DNA from: Dolomedes plantarius
Lineage: Eukaryota > Arthropoda > Arachnida > Araneae > Dolomedidae
Direction: 5' to 3'
Assembly (NCBI GenBank): GCA_907164885.2
Contig: OU015498.1
Coordinates: 130,548,151 to 130,612,150, forward strand
DNA length: 64,000 bases
Position 1 is the stretch's first letter; the number at the start of each line of letters is the position of its first letter. The position numbers and the translations under genes are program-made. Under the pieces are notes generated by a model that did no database searches, was not told the DNA's origin, and worked only from the letters and a program-made list of their open reading frames with translations. Positions 47,773 to 57,574 of this stretch are shown one piece after another.

Positions 47773-47977
47773 TGTACGGAGGTGTATTATGTTTGACAAA
47801 AAAGCAAAATGGACTGTAAATAAAATATAAATTTAATAGCGTGGCATTGTTTGCCAAAGGAAACTCCGCTTGTTGCAGGAGCTTCTTCTTGGACGGATAC
47901 AGAGTTCGTTCTGCGTTATTCATGCCGCTAGAGGGCGAAGTGGGTGGAGGCGTTACGTCACACATTATTACGTAATA
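47773..47977 (-). repeat. BEL2 5' LTR
   Basis: 205 bp, second copy of the terminal repeat; its last bases read ATA where the other copy reads ACA. Confidence 0.95.
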
Positions 47978-48051
47978 CAGGTTATGACTGTTACACTTAA
48001 AAATATATGTGGGAGCACCGAATTGCGCGAATTTACCCATTATTTAATTAA

Positions 48052-48896
48052 ATTTATCTCGATTCGCAAATGTGAACATCGCCTTATGCCTACAATTTGA
48101 ATAGTTTTCATATGAGGGAGGTTTTTGCATTAACCCTTTCAGGTGTGCAATTTAATTATTATAAATTTTTTTAAAAAAGTAAGAATGAGGTATAATGGTC
48201 CTACAAATAAAAGAAATGCGATTTTAAAAAATTAGCAGAGCAAATATAAAAATAAAACATTTTGTATTTTTGTAAGTAAAAACCTGAGTGCCATGTTATG
48301 ATGCTTTCTTAATTCTATATTCTCCTACATCATTATAAATCAAAGACCAATATTGTGTTATAAAATTGGTGTAAAAGAAAGGTATTGGTAGAAGAAAGGT
48401 ATAATATTTAAGTTAAAGTTTTTGAAATTTAAATATGTAAGGAGGGAAATCACCTTAAAACCTTAAAAAAACTCAATTTTTCATTATGATTTAATTATGA
48501 AGAATGGAATAAAAGGAATCTTATGAAAAAAATGAAGTCGATATTACAACCGATTTTATGGCCAAATGTATAAAGCTAATAGTAAAGTAATTTATAGAAA
48601 ATTTAAACTTTAAATGACTTTTTCTAAAAACTGTTATTTTGAAACTTGTGCGCACTATTTCTTCAAAACTAATCGTCCCAAATTGCTAAAATTTTGTATA
48701 CATATATATCTTGTATGTTTATACAAATTCTATCTAAATTTAGTTAAGTACATATCACTAATTTTTTACAGCAATTTTTTTTTTCCTTTGATATATTTTG
48801 TAGATTACAATACATTTGCCTGAAAAATAATTTTATGGGAAATATTGTAATTATTTTAGGTGTAGATTAAAGTATGGCCTATGGATAGAATATATA
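48052..48896. other. AT-rich Harbinger interior without recognised gene
   Basis: About 850 bp between element Z and mariner-1, judged to be Harbinger DNA by position. No credible reading frame. It is where a transposase gene would be expected, but none is visible. Confidence 0.45.
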
Positions 48897-50199
48897 CAGA
48901 GGCTGTTCGCACATTTTTTAGACGACTTTGGTAAACGGTAATAAAAAAGCGTTTGCTGCAAAAGAAATAATTGCTATTGTACTATGTTTTTAAAAGTCAA
49001 AATTATCATCTGCGGCTTGAAAGTTTTGTTTTTATTCAAAATGGCGTTTTTAACAAAGCAGTGGTTCGAAGGCTACATTTATGCTCTTTCCGAAGAGAAA
49101 TATGCATACTCCGTTATCCAAAAACGATGTGAGAGTCATGGTTTTGTGATATCTAAAGCGTCGATAGGTAATATCGTCAACAAGAAAGGAAAAAAACATC
49201 AAATTGGAGCCTGAAGTGGGACAAAAATTCCAAACAAGTATCCAAGGAAAATACGGACATCTTCGACTATTGCAAAGGTACGTTGTTTAATATTCAAAGA
49301 AAATCCTCCTAGTCAAAGGACAGTTGCAAAATCATTAAAATGCTCGGTGTCCACTGTAAACAAAATGATAAACGTTGATTTAAATCTTAAGAAAGCGAAA
49401 AAACGCAATGTGCATCGTCTTTTTCCAAACCATATCGCTGAACGCAGGACACGCTGCAGAATTCTATATGAGAAACACTTATCCATAGAAAAATGGAAAA
49501 CAATTGTCACAATAGATGAATCATGGGTGTATTTAAATGATTGCAACAAAAAAAGAGCCATTTATTATCATAAAAGGGGAGAAAAAATTTAAGTACATGG
49601 TTCAAAGACTCGAAAGAAAGTTTTTATAAGGGATTCATGATTGTTGCTGGTTTTTCTTATAATAGCAAGTTAAAAATAAAGAGAGTGGAAAAAAATGTCA
49701 AGATTAACTACAAATACTATCAGGAACATATTTTATCGCCAATTTGTCTGAATGAAATACCATCGCTTTACCCACAGTGCCATCAATCTGTGAGACTCCA
49801 TCAGGACAAAGCTAGCAGTCACACATCAAAATCCACTGTAAATTTCCTAATAGAAATGGAACAAAAAACTGGTATCAAGGCCATACCCTTCACTGATATC
49901 CCTACTAAATCTCCCGATGTATCACCTATGGATTTTTGTGCTTTCGGACTTTTAAAATCTGCATTATCCAAACGTCGTCCCAAAACCCTTACAGGACTCT
50001 GGAAATCTGTTCAGGAGGAATGGGATAGAATACCTCTTCTGACACTTCAAAAGGCATTATTATCCTGGAAATTGCGGTGTCGAAAGATAGTTCAGAATAC
50101 GGGATGTCAAACAGAACATTTAAAACACAAGAATTTCATGTAATTTAGTTTTGTGAATACAATATACATCGTCTAAAAAATGTGTGAACAGCCTCTGTA
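48895..50199 (+). mobile_element. Mariner-1: DD41D mariner-like element, full ends
   Basis: TA at 48895-48896 and 50198-50199 flanks 1301 bp. The ends are inverted repeats: CAGAGGCTGTTCGCACATTT and AAATGTGTGAACAGCCTCTG, continuing to TTTAGACGA. It is inserted in the Harbinger element close to its right end. The transposase is on the + strand. Confidence 0.92.
49041..50143 (+). pseudogene. Mariner-1 transposase, DD41D type, broken
   Basis: The frame starts at ATG 49041 (MAFLTKQWFEGYIYALSE) and includes an HTH with RCESHGFVISKASIGNIVNKK, a frameshift near 49210, and a second HTH (RTVAKSLKCSVSTVNKM). The catalytic residues are in VTIDESW, RLHQDKASSHTS and SPDVSPMDFCAFG. I count 41 residues between the second Asp and the Asp of PMD, against 34 in classical mariners. 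That spacing fits the rosa (DD41D) branch. A stop follows KRGEKI near 49590, so the gene is dead. The last residues end at 50143. Confidence 0.85.
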
Positions 50200-50456
50200 C
50201 ACATGATTTAATGTAGTAAACTGTCTTCTTCCACATCATTTTTCAGTCGCGTTTTCGCCTGCGTCTAGCTATTGACGAAGCGTTGCCACAACCCCAGAAG
50301 AAAAGGTTTCGCCTTGAATTGGGCGCCGCGCCTCGTGTGAAAAGAACCTCACACGGCAGTCAACTACATGAAAATAAACAAGGCAAATCAGTTGAATCAA
50401 GAAATGTGCCTCGTCTGAAAGAGGCCTAATGAAATAGGTTGTGAAATCAAGATGCC

Positions 50457-51020
50457 GATGAAAGCAAGTTTAACATTTTTGGTTCCGATAATTGTATGGA
50501 GAAGAAAAAATGAGGAACTTAATCCCATGAACTTAGTAGGAACAGTTAAGCATGGAGATGGAGGTGTTCTTGTGTGGGGGTGACGTGTGGGGGGGGGGGT
50601 CAGCATCAGGACTAGGTAATTTGGTATTTATTGATGGCATAATGAATCATGCTGTTTATATAAATATTTTTAGAGACAATTTAAAATAATCAGCCCAAAA
50701 TTTGGGTATTGGAAACAACTTTATTTTTTATCAAGATAACGATCCTAAGCACACGGCTGTCAACGTTCGCGTATGGCGTGTCTATAATAGTCGACAAGTT
50801 TTGAAAACACCACCTCAATCGCCAGATTTAAACCCGATAGAACATACTTGGAGAGAACTGGAGGTTCGAGTACGAAAACATGACATTCACACGAAAAGCG
50901 AACTAAAAACAATTATGATGGAAGAACATTGATGCAGAAATTACAAAAGAACTAGTGCAATCTATTCCCAGACGTTTAAAAGCTGTTGTGGATGCTAAAG
51001 GATATCTTACTAAATATTAA
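50457..51020 (+). pseudogene. Tc1-B transposase, catalytic half
   Basis: It starts with DESKFNIFGSD (first catalytic Asp). After a frameshift it reads GTVKHGDGGVLVWG, with a stop in the G-rich stretch near 50583-50600. The second Asp is in FYQDNDPKHTA, and the DD34E Glu in SPDLNPIEHTWREL. A stop follows MEEH, and the true end is PRRLKAVVDAKGYLTKY with TAA at 51018-51020. The DNA-binding half is missing. It is inactive. Confidence 0.88.
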
Positions 51021-51233
51021 TTTAACGAAAAATTAGAATATTTACCAATATGTAGAGGTTTTTTACAAGTGTACGATGACTTTTGTGAGATAAAGTTTTT
51101 GTTACTTTTTGATTATTGGTTTCTGAAAAATAAAGTTTTGCTATGTGTTTAAAATATTTCATGTAGCTCTGTTAAGGATAGATTATAGATCTTATTATTG
51201 AATACCCATTCTGAAATATTCCTTTTAATTAAT

Positions 51234-52049
51234 GGATAGACTAAGGTGACCAGACGTCCCGCTTTTGGCGGGACAGTCCCGATTTTTAACAATTTGTCTC
51301 GCCTCCCGCGGAGTTTTAAAAAAGTCCCGATTTTTGGAAAGTATGCCGATAAGCTAGGGAACGGCGGGAGAACGGGAAGGGAATATACGATTTTCGGCGG
51401 CCATGTGGCTATTTAGCAAGGATATGAGTTTTATATTATTTTTGCTAATTTTATTATGTTAAACTTTAATAATAACAAATAATTGTTGAGAACTGATTAT
51501 CGAGAACTGCTTATCAAAGTTCGCATTGTTGATCAGTTGTTAGAATTCGAATTTTGAAACAAACCATGTTCCATACAATAATGCACTAAAAATTGTGGAA
51601 TAAGCGCTGTCTTTACCAGGAACTAATTCTACGACTGAACGCGTTTCTTTTACGGTAAATAAAATGTGGACACCAGAAAAATAAAAATTAAGTGTTGAGA
51701 CTTTGAAAGCCATTTTATGTGTGAAATATAATTTAACAAATACTTGTGAAAAATTTTATGGCCTTTTAAACAACGACAGCAATCTATTTAAAAATACTCA
51801 CGCAAATGAGAATTATGCCAAAGAATAAAATAATACTATACATAATTTTCTTTTATTTATTATATTTGTAAATTGTACCTATGTTGAAATTTAAAAATAT
51901 ATATTACAATACTATTTTTGCGTTCTATGAAAATTTTGTTGCTCCATATAGACCAAATTTTTAATCAAGAACAATCACCCCCCCCCCCCCCCGCCGGTCA
52001 ATGATGTCCCGTTTTACCAATGCTAAAATCTGGTCACCTTAGGATAGAC
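51234..52049. mobile_element. hAT MITE, 800 bp, perfect 8-bp TSD, in Tc1-B
   Basis: GGATAGAC at 51234-51241 and 52042-52049 flanks the element 51242-52041. Its ends are TAAGGTGACCAGA and TCTGGTCACCTTA. TCCCG-rich blocks near both ends (CCCGCTTTTGGCGGGACAGT) are subterminal repeats. There is a C run at about 51977-51992. No coding capacity. The 8-bp duplication indicates hAT. Confidence 0.92.
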
Positions 52050-52101
52050 CCTTATTTCATTGAAAATCGTAAGTGTACGAACACTTTTGGGAGCCACTGT
52101 A

Positions 52102-52270
52102 TGTACTTACAGCTATTGGAAAACATGCGGCAAATTGGTCATCTGTCAAACGCGAGGGATGTTTTGTTTTGATTACATACATGGTAAAAAATGTTTCACA
52201 GATGTAAGTAGAATCGAAAAAGGTGGTTAAATATGCTGCACATCTCCATAAACATGGATATCCCAGCAAA
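52102..52270 (-). pseudogene. hAT transposase dimerisation region fragment
   Basis: Minus-strand frame with YPCLWRCAAYLTTFF, then DSTYICETFF and RLTDDQFAACFPIAVST. This is the conserved hAT C-terminal dimerisation motif (usually SLFGSTYxCE...SRLTDxxL). On its left, Tc1-B is inserted. On its right, it meets truncated BEL3 near 52265-52296, a deletion breakpoint. Confidence 0.85.
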
Positions 52271-52295
52271 TTTCACTGAAATATAATCTGGGTAT

Positions 52296-53105
52296 CTAAA
52301 AGAATTTCAACTTCTCAACATCGATCAGCCACTCCAGAAATTCTGCTTCAATTTCACTAGGAACACCTTCATCCCATTGAAGGCCTCTTTCCCACAACAG
52401 TTGGACTATTCTCTTGAGTCGTACTGAAAAGGGGTTCATTATACCCATAGGGTCAAATAACATTCCACAAGCTGCTAAAATATTACGTTTCGTTATCGGC
52501 TTATCTCCTTTCAATTTCTTAAACTGACTAGTGTCAATTCTCAATTTGTCATTTACATTGTCCCAAATCATACCCAAAATCTTCAATGGTCCGCCAGACT
52601 CTTTCGAAATTTCATGACAGTCGATGCCATTCTTCCTCCATAGTTCATGGAGCTCTGGGGAATTTGATATCCATCTACGAAAATTCATACTGGCTTGATC
52701 AAGAATAACTATCATTTCTTTACTCAGTTTTAGAACATGGTCGATATCCGTAGATCCTGATATTAAGTCGTCGACATATAACTCTTTCAACATGTCGCAA
52801 GATTCGTTGTGGGATTCTTCATATTTCTTTAAGTGAAGCCGCACTGTCGCAATTAGTAAAAACGGTGAACACTTTACCCCAAAAGGAACTCTTGCAATCT
52901 GAAACACTTGGAAATTTGGAGGATCGAAATGGAGATTTGGCCCCTGCCCATTAATCCGCAGGAACTTTAAAAAATCTCTATCTCCCTCGGCAATTCCTAC
53001 TTCAAGAAACGCGCGCTGAATGTCGGCGCAAAAAGTGATTGGATTTAATCTGAACTTCAAAATGATTTTCAATAAGTCGGGATTCAAATTGGGCCCGCTA
53101 TCCAA
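52296..53105 (-). pseudogene. BEL3 reverse transcriptase, truncated
   Basis: 269-codon minus-strand frame with TFCADIQRAFLEVGIAEGDR, VPFGVKCSPFLL and the catalytic ELYVDDLISGS, then the connection region LAACGMLFDPMGIMNPF. It ends shortly after FLEWLIDVEKLKF. The segment between 53105 and 53519 continues upstream pol sequence with several stops (for example near 53190). The RNase H and integrase are absent. Confidence 0.88.
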
Positions 53106-53518
53106 ACAATCGTTTAGGGATAATTTATCCTTACCCTTAGAAGATGCATCGAAAACTATCCTGACTTTTGTAGTGTCCTTTACTTAGCGCACTACTGCGT
53201 GATGTGGCATGAAGTATTGACGGTTTTCCTTAAATCTACCGTTACTGTTTCCACAATACCTTCTTTTAAGTGTTCATTAATTATTTCACTATATCTCAAA
53301 CCTAATTCTTGATTCCTTTCAAATACTCTGCTCAAACTGTGCAAACGACGCCTCGCGTTTTCATAGTTACTCTCTAAATTTTTATCCTTTTCTTTTCATA
53401 ATAACCGAGTTTCATATCGTTTGTTTTTGTACGTGGTATTTTGCTCAAATGAATCTAAAATTTCCTTATCAGATCGAGAAATTTCCTTATCTGGACTTAT
53501 CCCAATTGTTTCCAGTTC

Positions 53519-54030
53519 TCAAAAACGCTTAACTCTTTCATAGTCCAATTCTTCATTCGCAACGGTCAAATGGTTAGCAAGCACCTCCTGAAAATTATAT
53601 CCTTCATCCCTTCCCTGTATCACGAAGCCAAAAATGGTGTCTGTTGCCACCAGTCTTTTAGAAATTTTTATATTTGTTTCACCCAAAATTTCCTCAATAC
53701 AATCTGATCCGATTAAAATTTGTATACTTCTGGATGTACCCTGATCTGCCAACTCGATGCCATATTCCGAATCCATTTAGAAGGTATTTCAATTTGTCCT
53801 AATGTAATCGAATCAATAACTACTGCGTTAAGTTTGATTTTCCGCTTTGGATCACTCACATTACACAATTCCAGTTCAACGATATCATAAATTTTCTTCT
53901 CAGCTCGACTACCCCGAAAAGTGTAAATAACAAGTGCTTCTTTACTTATGGCTTTTAACCCCAATAGTTCACAAACATCCCTAATCACGAATGTTTTGGT
54001 GCTTCCACCGTCTATCATGCAATGTACCAT
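53519..54030 (-). pseudogene. BEL3 protease and linker, frameshifted
   Basis: Two overlapping minus-strand frames (53713-54030 and 53519-53776) join by a frameshift. The first has the protease motif MIDGGSTKTFVI, in which the usual DSG reads DGG. The second continues with RSIQILIGSDCIEEIL and FGFVIQG, the linker before RT. If DGG is not an error the protease may already have been altered before the other damage. Confidence 0.82.
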
Positions 54031-54225
54031 CTGCGTTTTATTTAAAGGACTTGTTTTGACAGCGGCGGTGAACGTTTGTAATAAGACTGATTCATGCGGT
54101 GCCGCCCGCTTGTATGAATTTTTATCACAAACTAAGCTAAGTGAACTTTCCGCCTGTGGTGGGATTTCTTTCGCATTTGCTTTAAATTCATTTCTCTCAA
54201 AACTGCAAATCAGCGAGTTATGGTC

Positions 54226-55596
54226 TTAAGAATTGCAGTTTCTGCATTTCTGATCCCTTTTACAAAATTTCCTCAAGTGGTTCTGGAAACAAATAAAGCA
54301 CAATCCCTTGGCCATTAACGCTTTTCTCCTATTATTAACATCCAATAAACAATCATGCGTCACATGCGAATTGGCAGAACAAAATATACATTGATTTCCA
54401 GTATTCTGTCTAAATGGAAAGTTGTTTCGGTATTGGTTAAAAGTTCTTGTATTACTACTAGAATATTTATTAAACGATAGTAAATTTTCTTCAACCTTAG
54501 TAGCTAAAACTGCGGCTATTGATCTAGATTTAGAATACTCATTTCTCTTAACAGTTAACTGATGTTTATTTTGATAATTTTGATTCACCTTATTTCGATA
54601 AGGATCATTTACATTTGTATTGTGTGGGTTTGGGTTTGCCAATATTATAGACGTTTCTCTTATTTCCAATTCCTTCCGTATGTATTCTATTAATTTTGAA
54701 ATATCAAACAATTCGTTTGATTTACAGGTCCTATTATAGTTCAAATTCAACTCCTCTGGTAATTTCTGCAATATTACCGGGCACAATAAATTACCGTAAG
54801 TACCTGTTGCTACATTTAAAGACTGCAACGAACGAATTTGTACTTCTATTGCGTCGTACATTTTTCGTAGCCCTGCTACATTCGAACAAGATTTTACGGG
54901 TTCAATTAATAGAAGTTTATGGATGTGTGACGAAATAATGACCTCTGGCCTTCCAAACCTCAGGGTCAACAACTGAACCGATGCGTCATAATTTTGCTCT
55001 GTAAGAGAAAATCCTGAAATGGCGTTCAAAGCAACACCCCCTAAATAAGTTTTCAAATACGTAAACTTTTCGATTTTGCTTAACGCGCTATTATTGTGTA
55101 TAGCTACTTCATACGAATTCCAGAAATCAAGCCAAAGGCTGCAATCACCAAAAAACTTTTTTATATCTAGCTTAGGGAGTTTAACGACATTTTTCGTTTC
55201 GGTTCTGAAACCTTCACTGTTTTCCACATTACTCTCAGATTGATTCTCAGGTTGGTTTGCCTGCACTACACTTCCCGGTCTACCATATAAAGATCCCAAA
55301 CACATCTCTAATTTTGATTTTGAATCGGTTCCCTTATCTTTATATTCTTCGCTCACTGATAAGTCATTATCTATAGCTTCGATTTTAATTATTAACTGTA
55401 CCTCATCATCCATTTTATTCAACTCATTCATTTTTTCAATGAGCTGATCCCTTAAGCTTGATAGCTCCTCAATTTTCATCTCTTTTGTATATTCGGCCGT
55501 TATTTCCTTTTCTATCGAAGTTTTAATTTTTGTCAAATGCTTAGTAAATAACCTCCTTAAACCCTTCCGCTTTTCCTTAAGCCTTTGAATATCCAT
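54226..55596 (-). pseudogene. BEL3 gag with coiled coil and zinc knuckles
   Basis: 456-codon minus-strand frame from MDIQRLKEKRKGLRR. The first 80 residues are charged and helical (coiled-coil-like). The capsid region has VKLPKLDIKKFFGDCSLWLD, and the end has CIFCSANSHVTHDC and CFICFQNHLRKFC knuckles. The frame stops after KCRNCNS at 54226, while the same reading continues after that stop toward the protease. It is the least damaged gag in the window. Confidence 0.88.
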
Positions 55597-55917
55597 AATT
55601 GAATTAATTTAATTCAACCAGTCTCACTAGTTATAACAAGGATTTACTATTTAACCCTTAAGTTTCGCTATCTAATACTGTTTCGTTTCCGATCTGCACT
55701 TTTCCGTTTTAGCAATTTCTTTCCTATACAACAACTAACAACAAACCCTTCCCTAATAACTTAACTAGAAGGGAAAAATAAGAAAGGGCCTACCTCCACT
55801 TCCAAGAGGTCCCTCCATGATCCATAAATTATAATAATCCAAATTATTATTCCTGTTTAGTCCAGTTCCATATAGTCCGGTTCGCCTATCACATCAGCTC
55901 CGGTGTCACCAAAAGGT

Positions 55918-56239
55918 TGTACCATAAATTAAACGTATCCAACTCCGTATCCTTTACGAAACACTGTACATTTATTAACATTCACAATCACAGCACAATT
56001 ACAGTATTCTTACAATAATTAATTGCGGCCTTTCATTTATGCCGCCCAGATTTTCTCACTCGACTACGTCAAGCCATCACATGGTTCTAAGATCCGCGCA
56101 AATCGGTTCTCCAGCGCGACAACTAGTTACTTTCGTTTTGACACGTGACATACAGTATTTCCCTTCCGTAAGGAGAGTAAAACCAAACTTCCACGTTTAT
56201 AGGGACAAACAGTTACAGACGGAGTTTTGAGTCGTAACA
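55918..56239 (-). repeat. BEL3 5' LTR (only copy)
   Basis: 322 bp beginning TGTTACGACTC on the minus strand and ending GGTACA, followed by the primer-binding site. Its partner LTR is not in the window. Confidence 0.82.
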
Positions 56240-56520
56240 GTGCCCTCAATCTGTGAGACTCCATCAGGACAAAGCTAGCAGTCACACATCAAAATCCACT
56301 GTAAATTTCCTAAAAGAAATGGAACAAAAAACTGGTATCAAGGCCATACCCTTCACTGATATCCTTACTAAATCTCCCGATGTATCACCTATGGATTTTT
56401 GTGCTTTCGGACTTTTAAAATCTGCATTATCCAAACGTCGTCCCAAAACCCTTACAGGACTCTGGAAAGCTGTTAAGGAGGAATGGGATAGAATACCTCT
56501 TCTGACACTTCAAAAGGCAT
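56240..56520 (+). pseudogene. Mariner-2 transposase C-terminal part
   Basis: Reads VRLHQDKASSHTSKSTV, then KSPDVSPMDFCAFGLLK and WDRIPLLTLQKAL, matching mariner-1. The second and third catalytic Asp are preserved. The frame runs out into LTR-Y after QKAL; its own last residues lie at 60767 onwards. Confidence 0.9.
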
Positions 56521-57083
56521 TGTGGCGTCACTATAAGGCTGTTAACTCTCTGAAGCATTTTGAAGGAATTTCAAAACTATTGATCCATACCAAGAAAGAC
56601 AGAGTTCTAATTAACAAACGAAGGCCAAATTTTTAAAACAAAAATTCAACAATTTATTAACAAAAAAAATTAAACATTAGACATTTTCGACATATACACT
56701 TAATTTACGTGCAGATTTACAGTGCGCGCTCCAGGGCTCATTCCGGCCAAAAAAAAACAGGAGCCTCACAAAAACACAACCGCTCGGGTCGATGTTCTAC
56801 GCCGCTCTCTCCAATGTCTGGATTTTTTAGAAGGGGTCGAGGGGGCGGCAGATGCCGGCAGATTATCGGCTGACAGTTTCCTCTTAGACGCCGAACTTTA
56901 CTACATTGCAGAACGTCCAAGATGACAGCTTTAGTGGCTGCGCCTGTAAGGGAAACGGTTTTTAATCCCCCACGTGTTCCGAACTGGTGGAACCGAGCAA
57001 CACATTCTTTGAAAAACACGCAGCTGTGTTTCAGCAGTTGTGGGGTCTCGGGAAAAAAATAAGACCATTTCCAGTACGCTACA
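56521..57083 (-). repeat. LTR-Y 3' LTR
   Basis: 563 bp, matches 60201-60762. Confidence 0.95.
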
Positions 57084-57164
57084 GCTCCTCCACGCTCCAG
57101 GAAATTTTTTCTTCGCAGAGGAAAAAGTTTGTCCGTCGATCATACCTACACCACCAATAGCACA

Positions 57165-57213
57165 ATTTGTGCACCGGCAAATAGCACAGTTTGTGCACCG
57201 GTATACAGAGGAG
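57165..57213. repeat. 24-bp direct repeat in LTR-Y
   Basis: AATAGCACAATTTGTGCACC followed by GG recurs as AATAGCACAGTTTGTGCACC next to it. Each unit contains the near-palindrome GCACAATTTGTGC. Confidence 0.75.
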
Positions 57214-57574
57214 TTGAAACAAAAACACATAGCCAGCACCACCTTTAACACTCAAGTTGCAACCAAAATTAAACAAAGCACATAACCAAAATTTTGAAAT
57301 TTTATTAACCTATTAAATTCGCGTTCAGTGCATTTATTTTGTACGGGATGACATTTTCAATAAAAACACTTAAATTCCATAAATCAATATTCATTCACTG
57401 ATAAGAAACAAAAATAATACTAATAAACACTTAAATACACATACAAAAATACAACAATCATATACCTTTCTATTGCATGAACGAAAAATCAATTTAATAA
57501 CACATACAAGCAATACAAGGTAAATCAACCTCCTGTGTATTTAATCTGGATTTTCAACATGGGCTATCCACTTA

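Larger units (their letters stand above)
42840..47982 (-). mobile_element. BEL2: BEL/Pao LTR retrotransposon, complete ends, defective
   Basis: CAGGT at 42840-42844 and 47978-47982 is the 5-bp duplication. The element is 5133 bp (42845-47977), coding on the minus strand. The two 205-bp LTRs differ at six positions by eye, about 3%. A primer-binding site (TTGGTCCGTCGAGCC on the minus strand) lies beside the right LTR. The order gag, protease, RT, RNase H and a shortened integrase is readable. Frame breaks and a missing integrase core make it inactive. Confidence 0.95.
41671..48051. mobile_element. Unclassified inverted-repeat element (Z) inside Harbinger, hosting BEL2
   Basis: A 12-bp direct repeat TTATTTAATTAA (41671-41682 and 48040-48051) flanks sequence whose ends are inverted repeats around GCGCAATTTGGTGCCCC (41699-41715) and GGAGCACCGAATTGCGC. 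BEL2 lies near its right end. Without BEL2 it is about 1.2 kb of AT-rich sequence with no recognised gene. The long direct repeat is AT-rich and could be partly chance, so the border is tentative. Confidence 0.5.
41193..50429 (+). mobile_element. Harbinger/ISL2EU-like element with MADF gene, interrupted by three elements
   Basis: The left end TTAGGCCCTTTTCAGACGAG (41193) and right end CTCGTCTGAAAGAGGCCTAA (ending 50429) are inverted repeats that extend, with mismatches, through GAGGCACAT and AACTGATTT. TG stands directly outside both ends, and TTA/TAA is palindromic, so the exact target duplication (2 or 3 bp) is unclear. Its own DNA is 41193-41682, 48040-48896 and 50198-50429. It encodes a MADF domain; a transposase was not recognised, so it is probably deleted or decayed. 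Confidence 0.72.
41173..52101 (+). mobile_element. Tc1-B: Tc1-like element inserted in the hAT gene, itself interrupted
   Basis: TA at 41173-41174 and 52100-52101 flanks the unit. The left end TAGTGGCTTCTTAAAGTG (41175-41192) is a diverged match to the reverse complement of the right end (CAGTGGCTCCCAAAAGTG at 52082-52099). Its body is split by a Harbinger element (41193-50429) and an 800-bp hAT MITE (51242-52041). The 5' half of the transposase is absent between the left end and 50430. The hAT reading frame is continuous when this unit is removed, which fixes its borders. Confidence 0.88.
52265..56239 (-). mobile_element. BEL3: BEL/Pao element truncated at its 3' end
   Basis: The minus-strand element begins with a 322-bp LTR (55918-56239) and a primer-binding site starting TGGTGACACCGGAGC beside it. 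Gag, protease and part of RT follow. It stops within pol near 52265-52296, so RNase H, integrase and the second LTR are lost. The right side abuts mariner-2 sequence at 56240. Its PBS differs from those of BEL1 and BEL2, so it is a different lineage. Confidence 0.9.

Noticed and set aside
56722..57285. Frames repeated at 60397-60799
   Set aside because: They lie in the two LTRs of LTR-Y and are on both strands. Duplication comes from the LTRs, not from a gene family.
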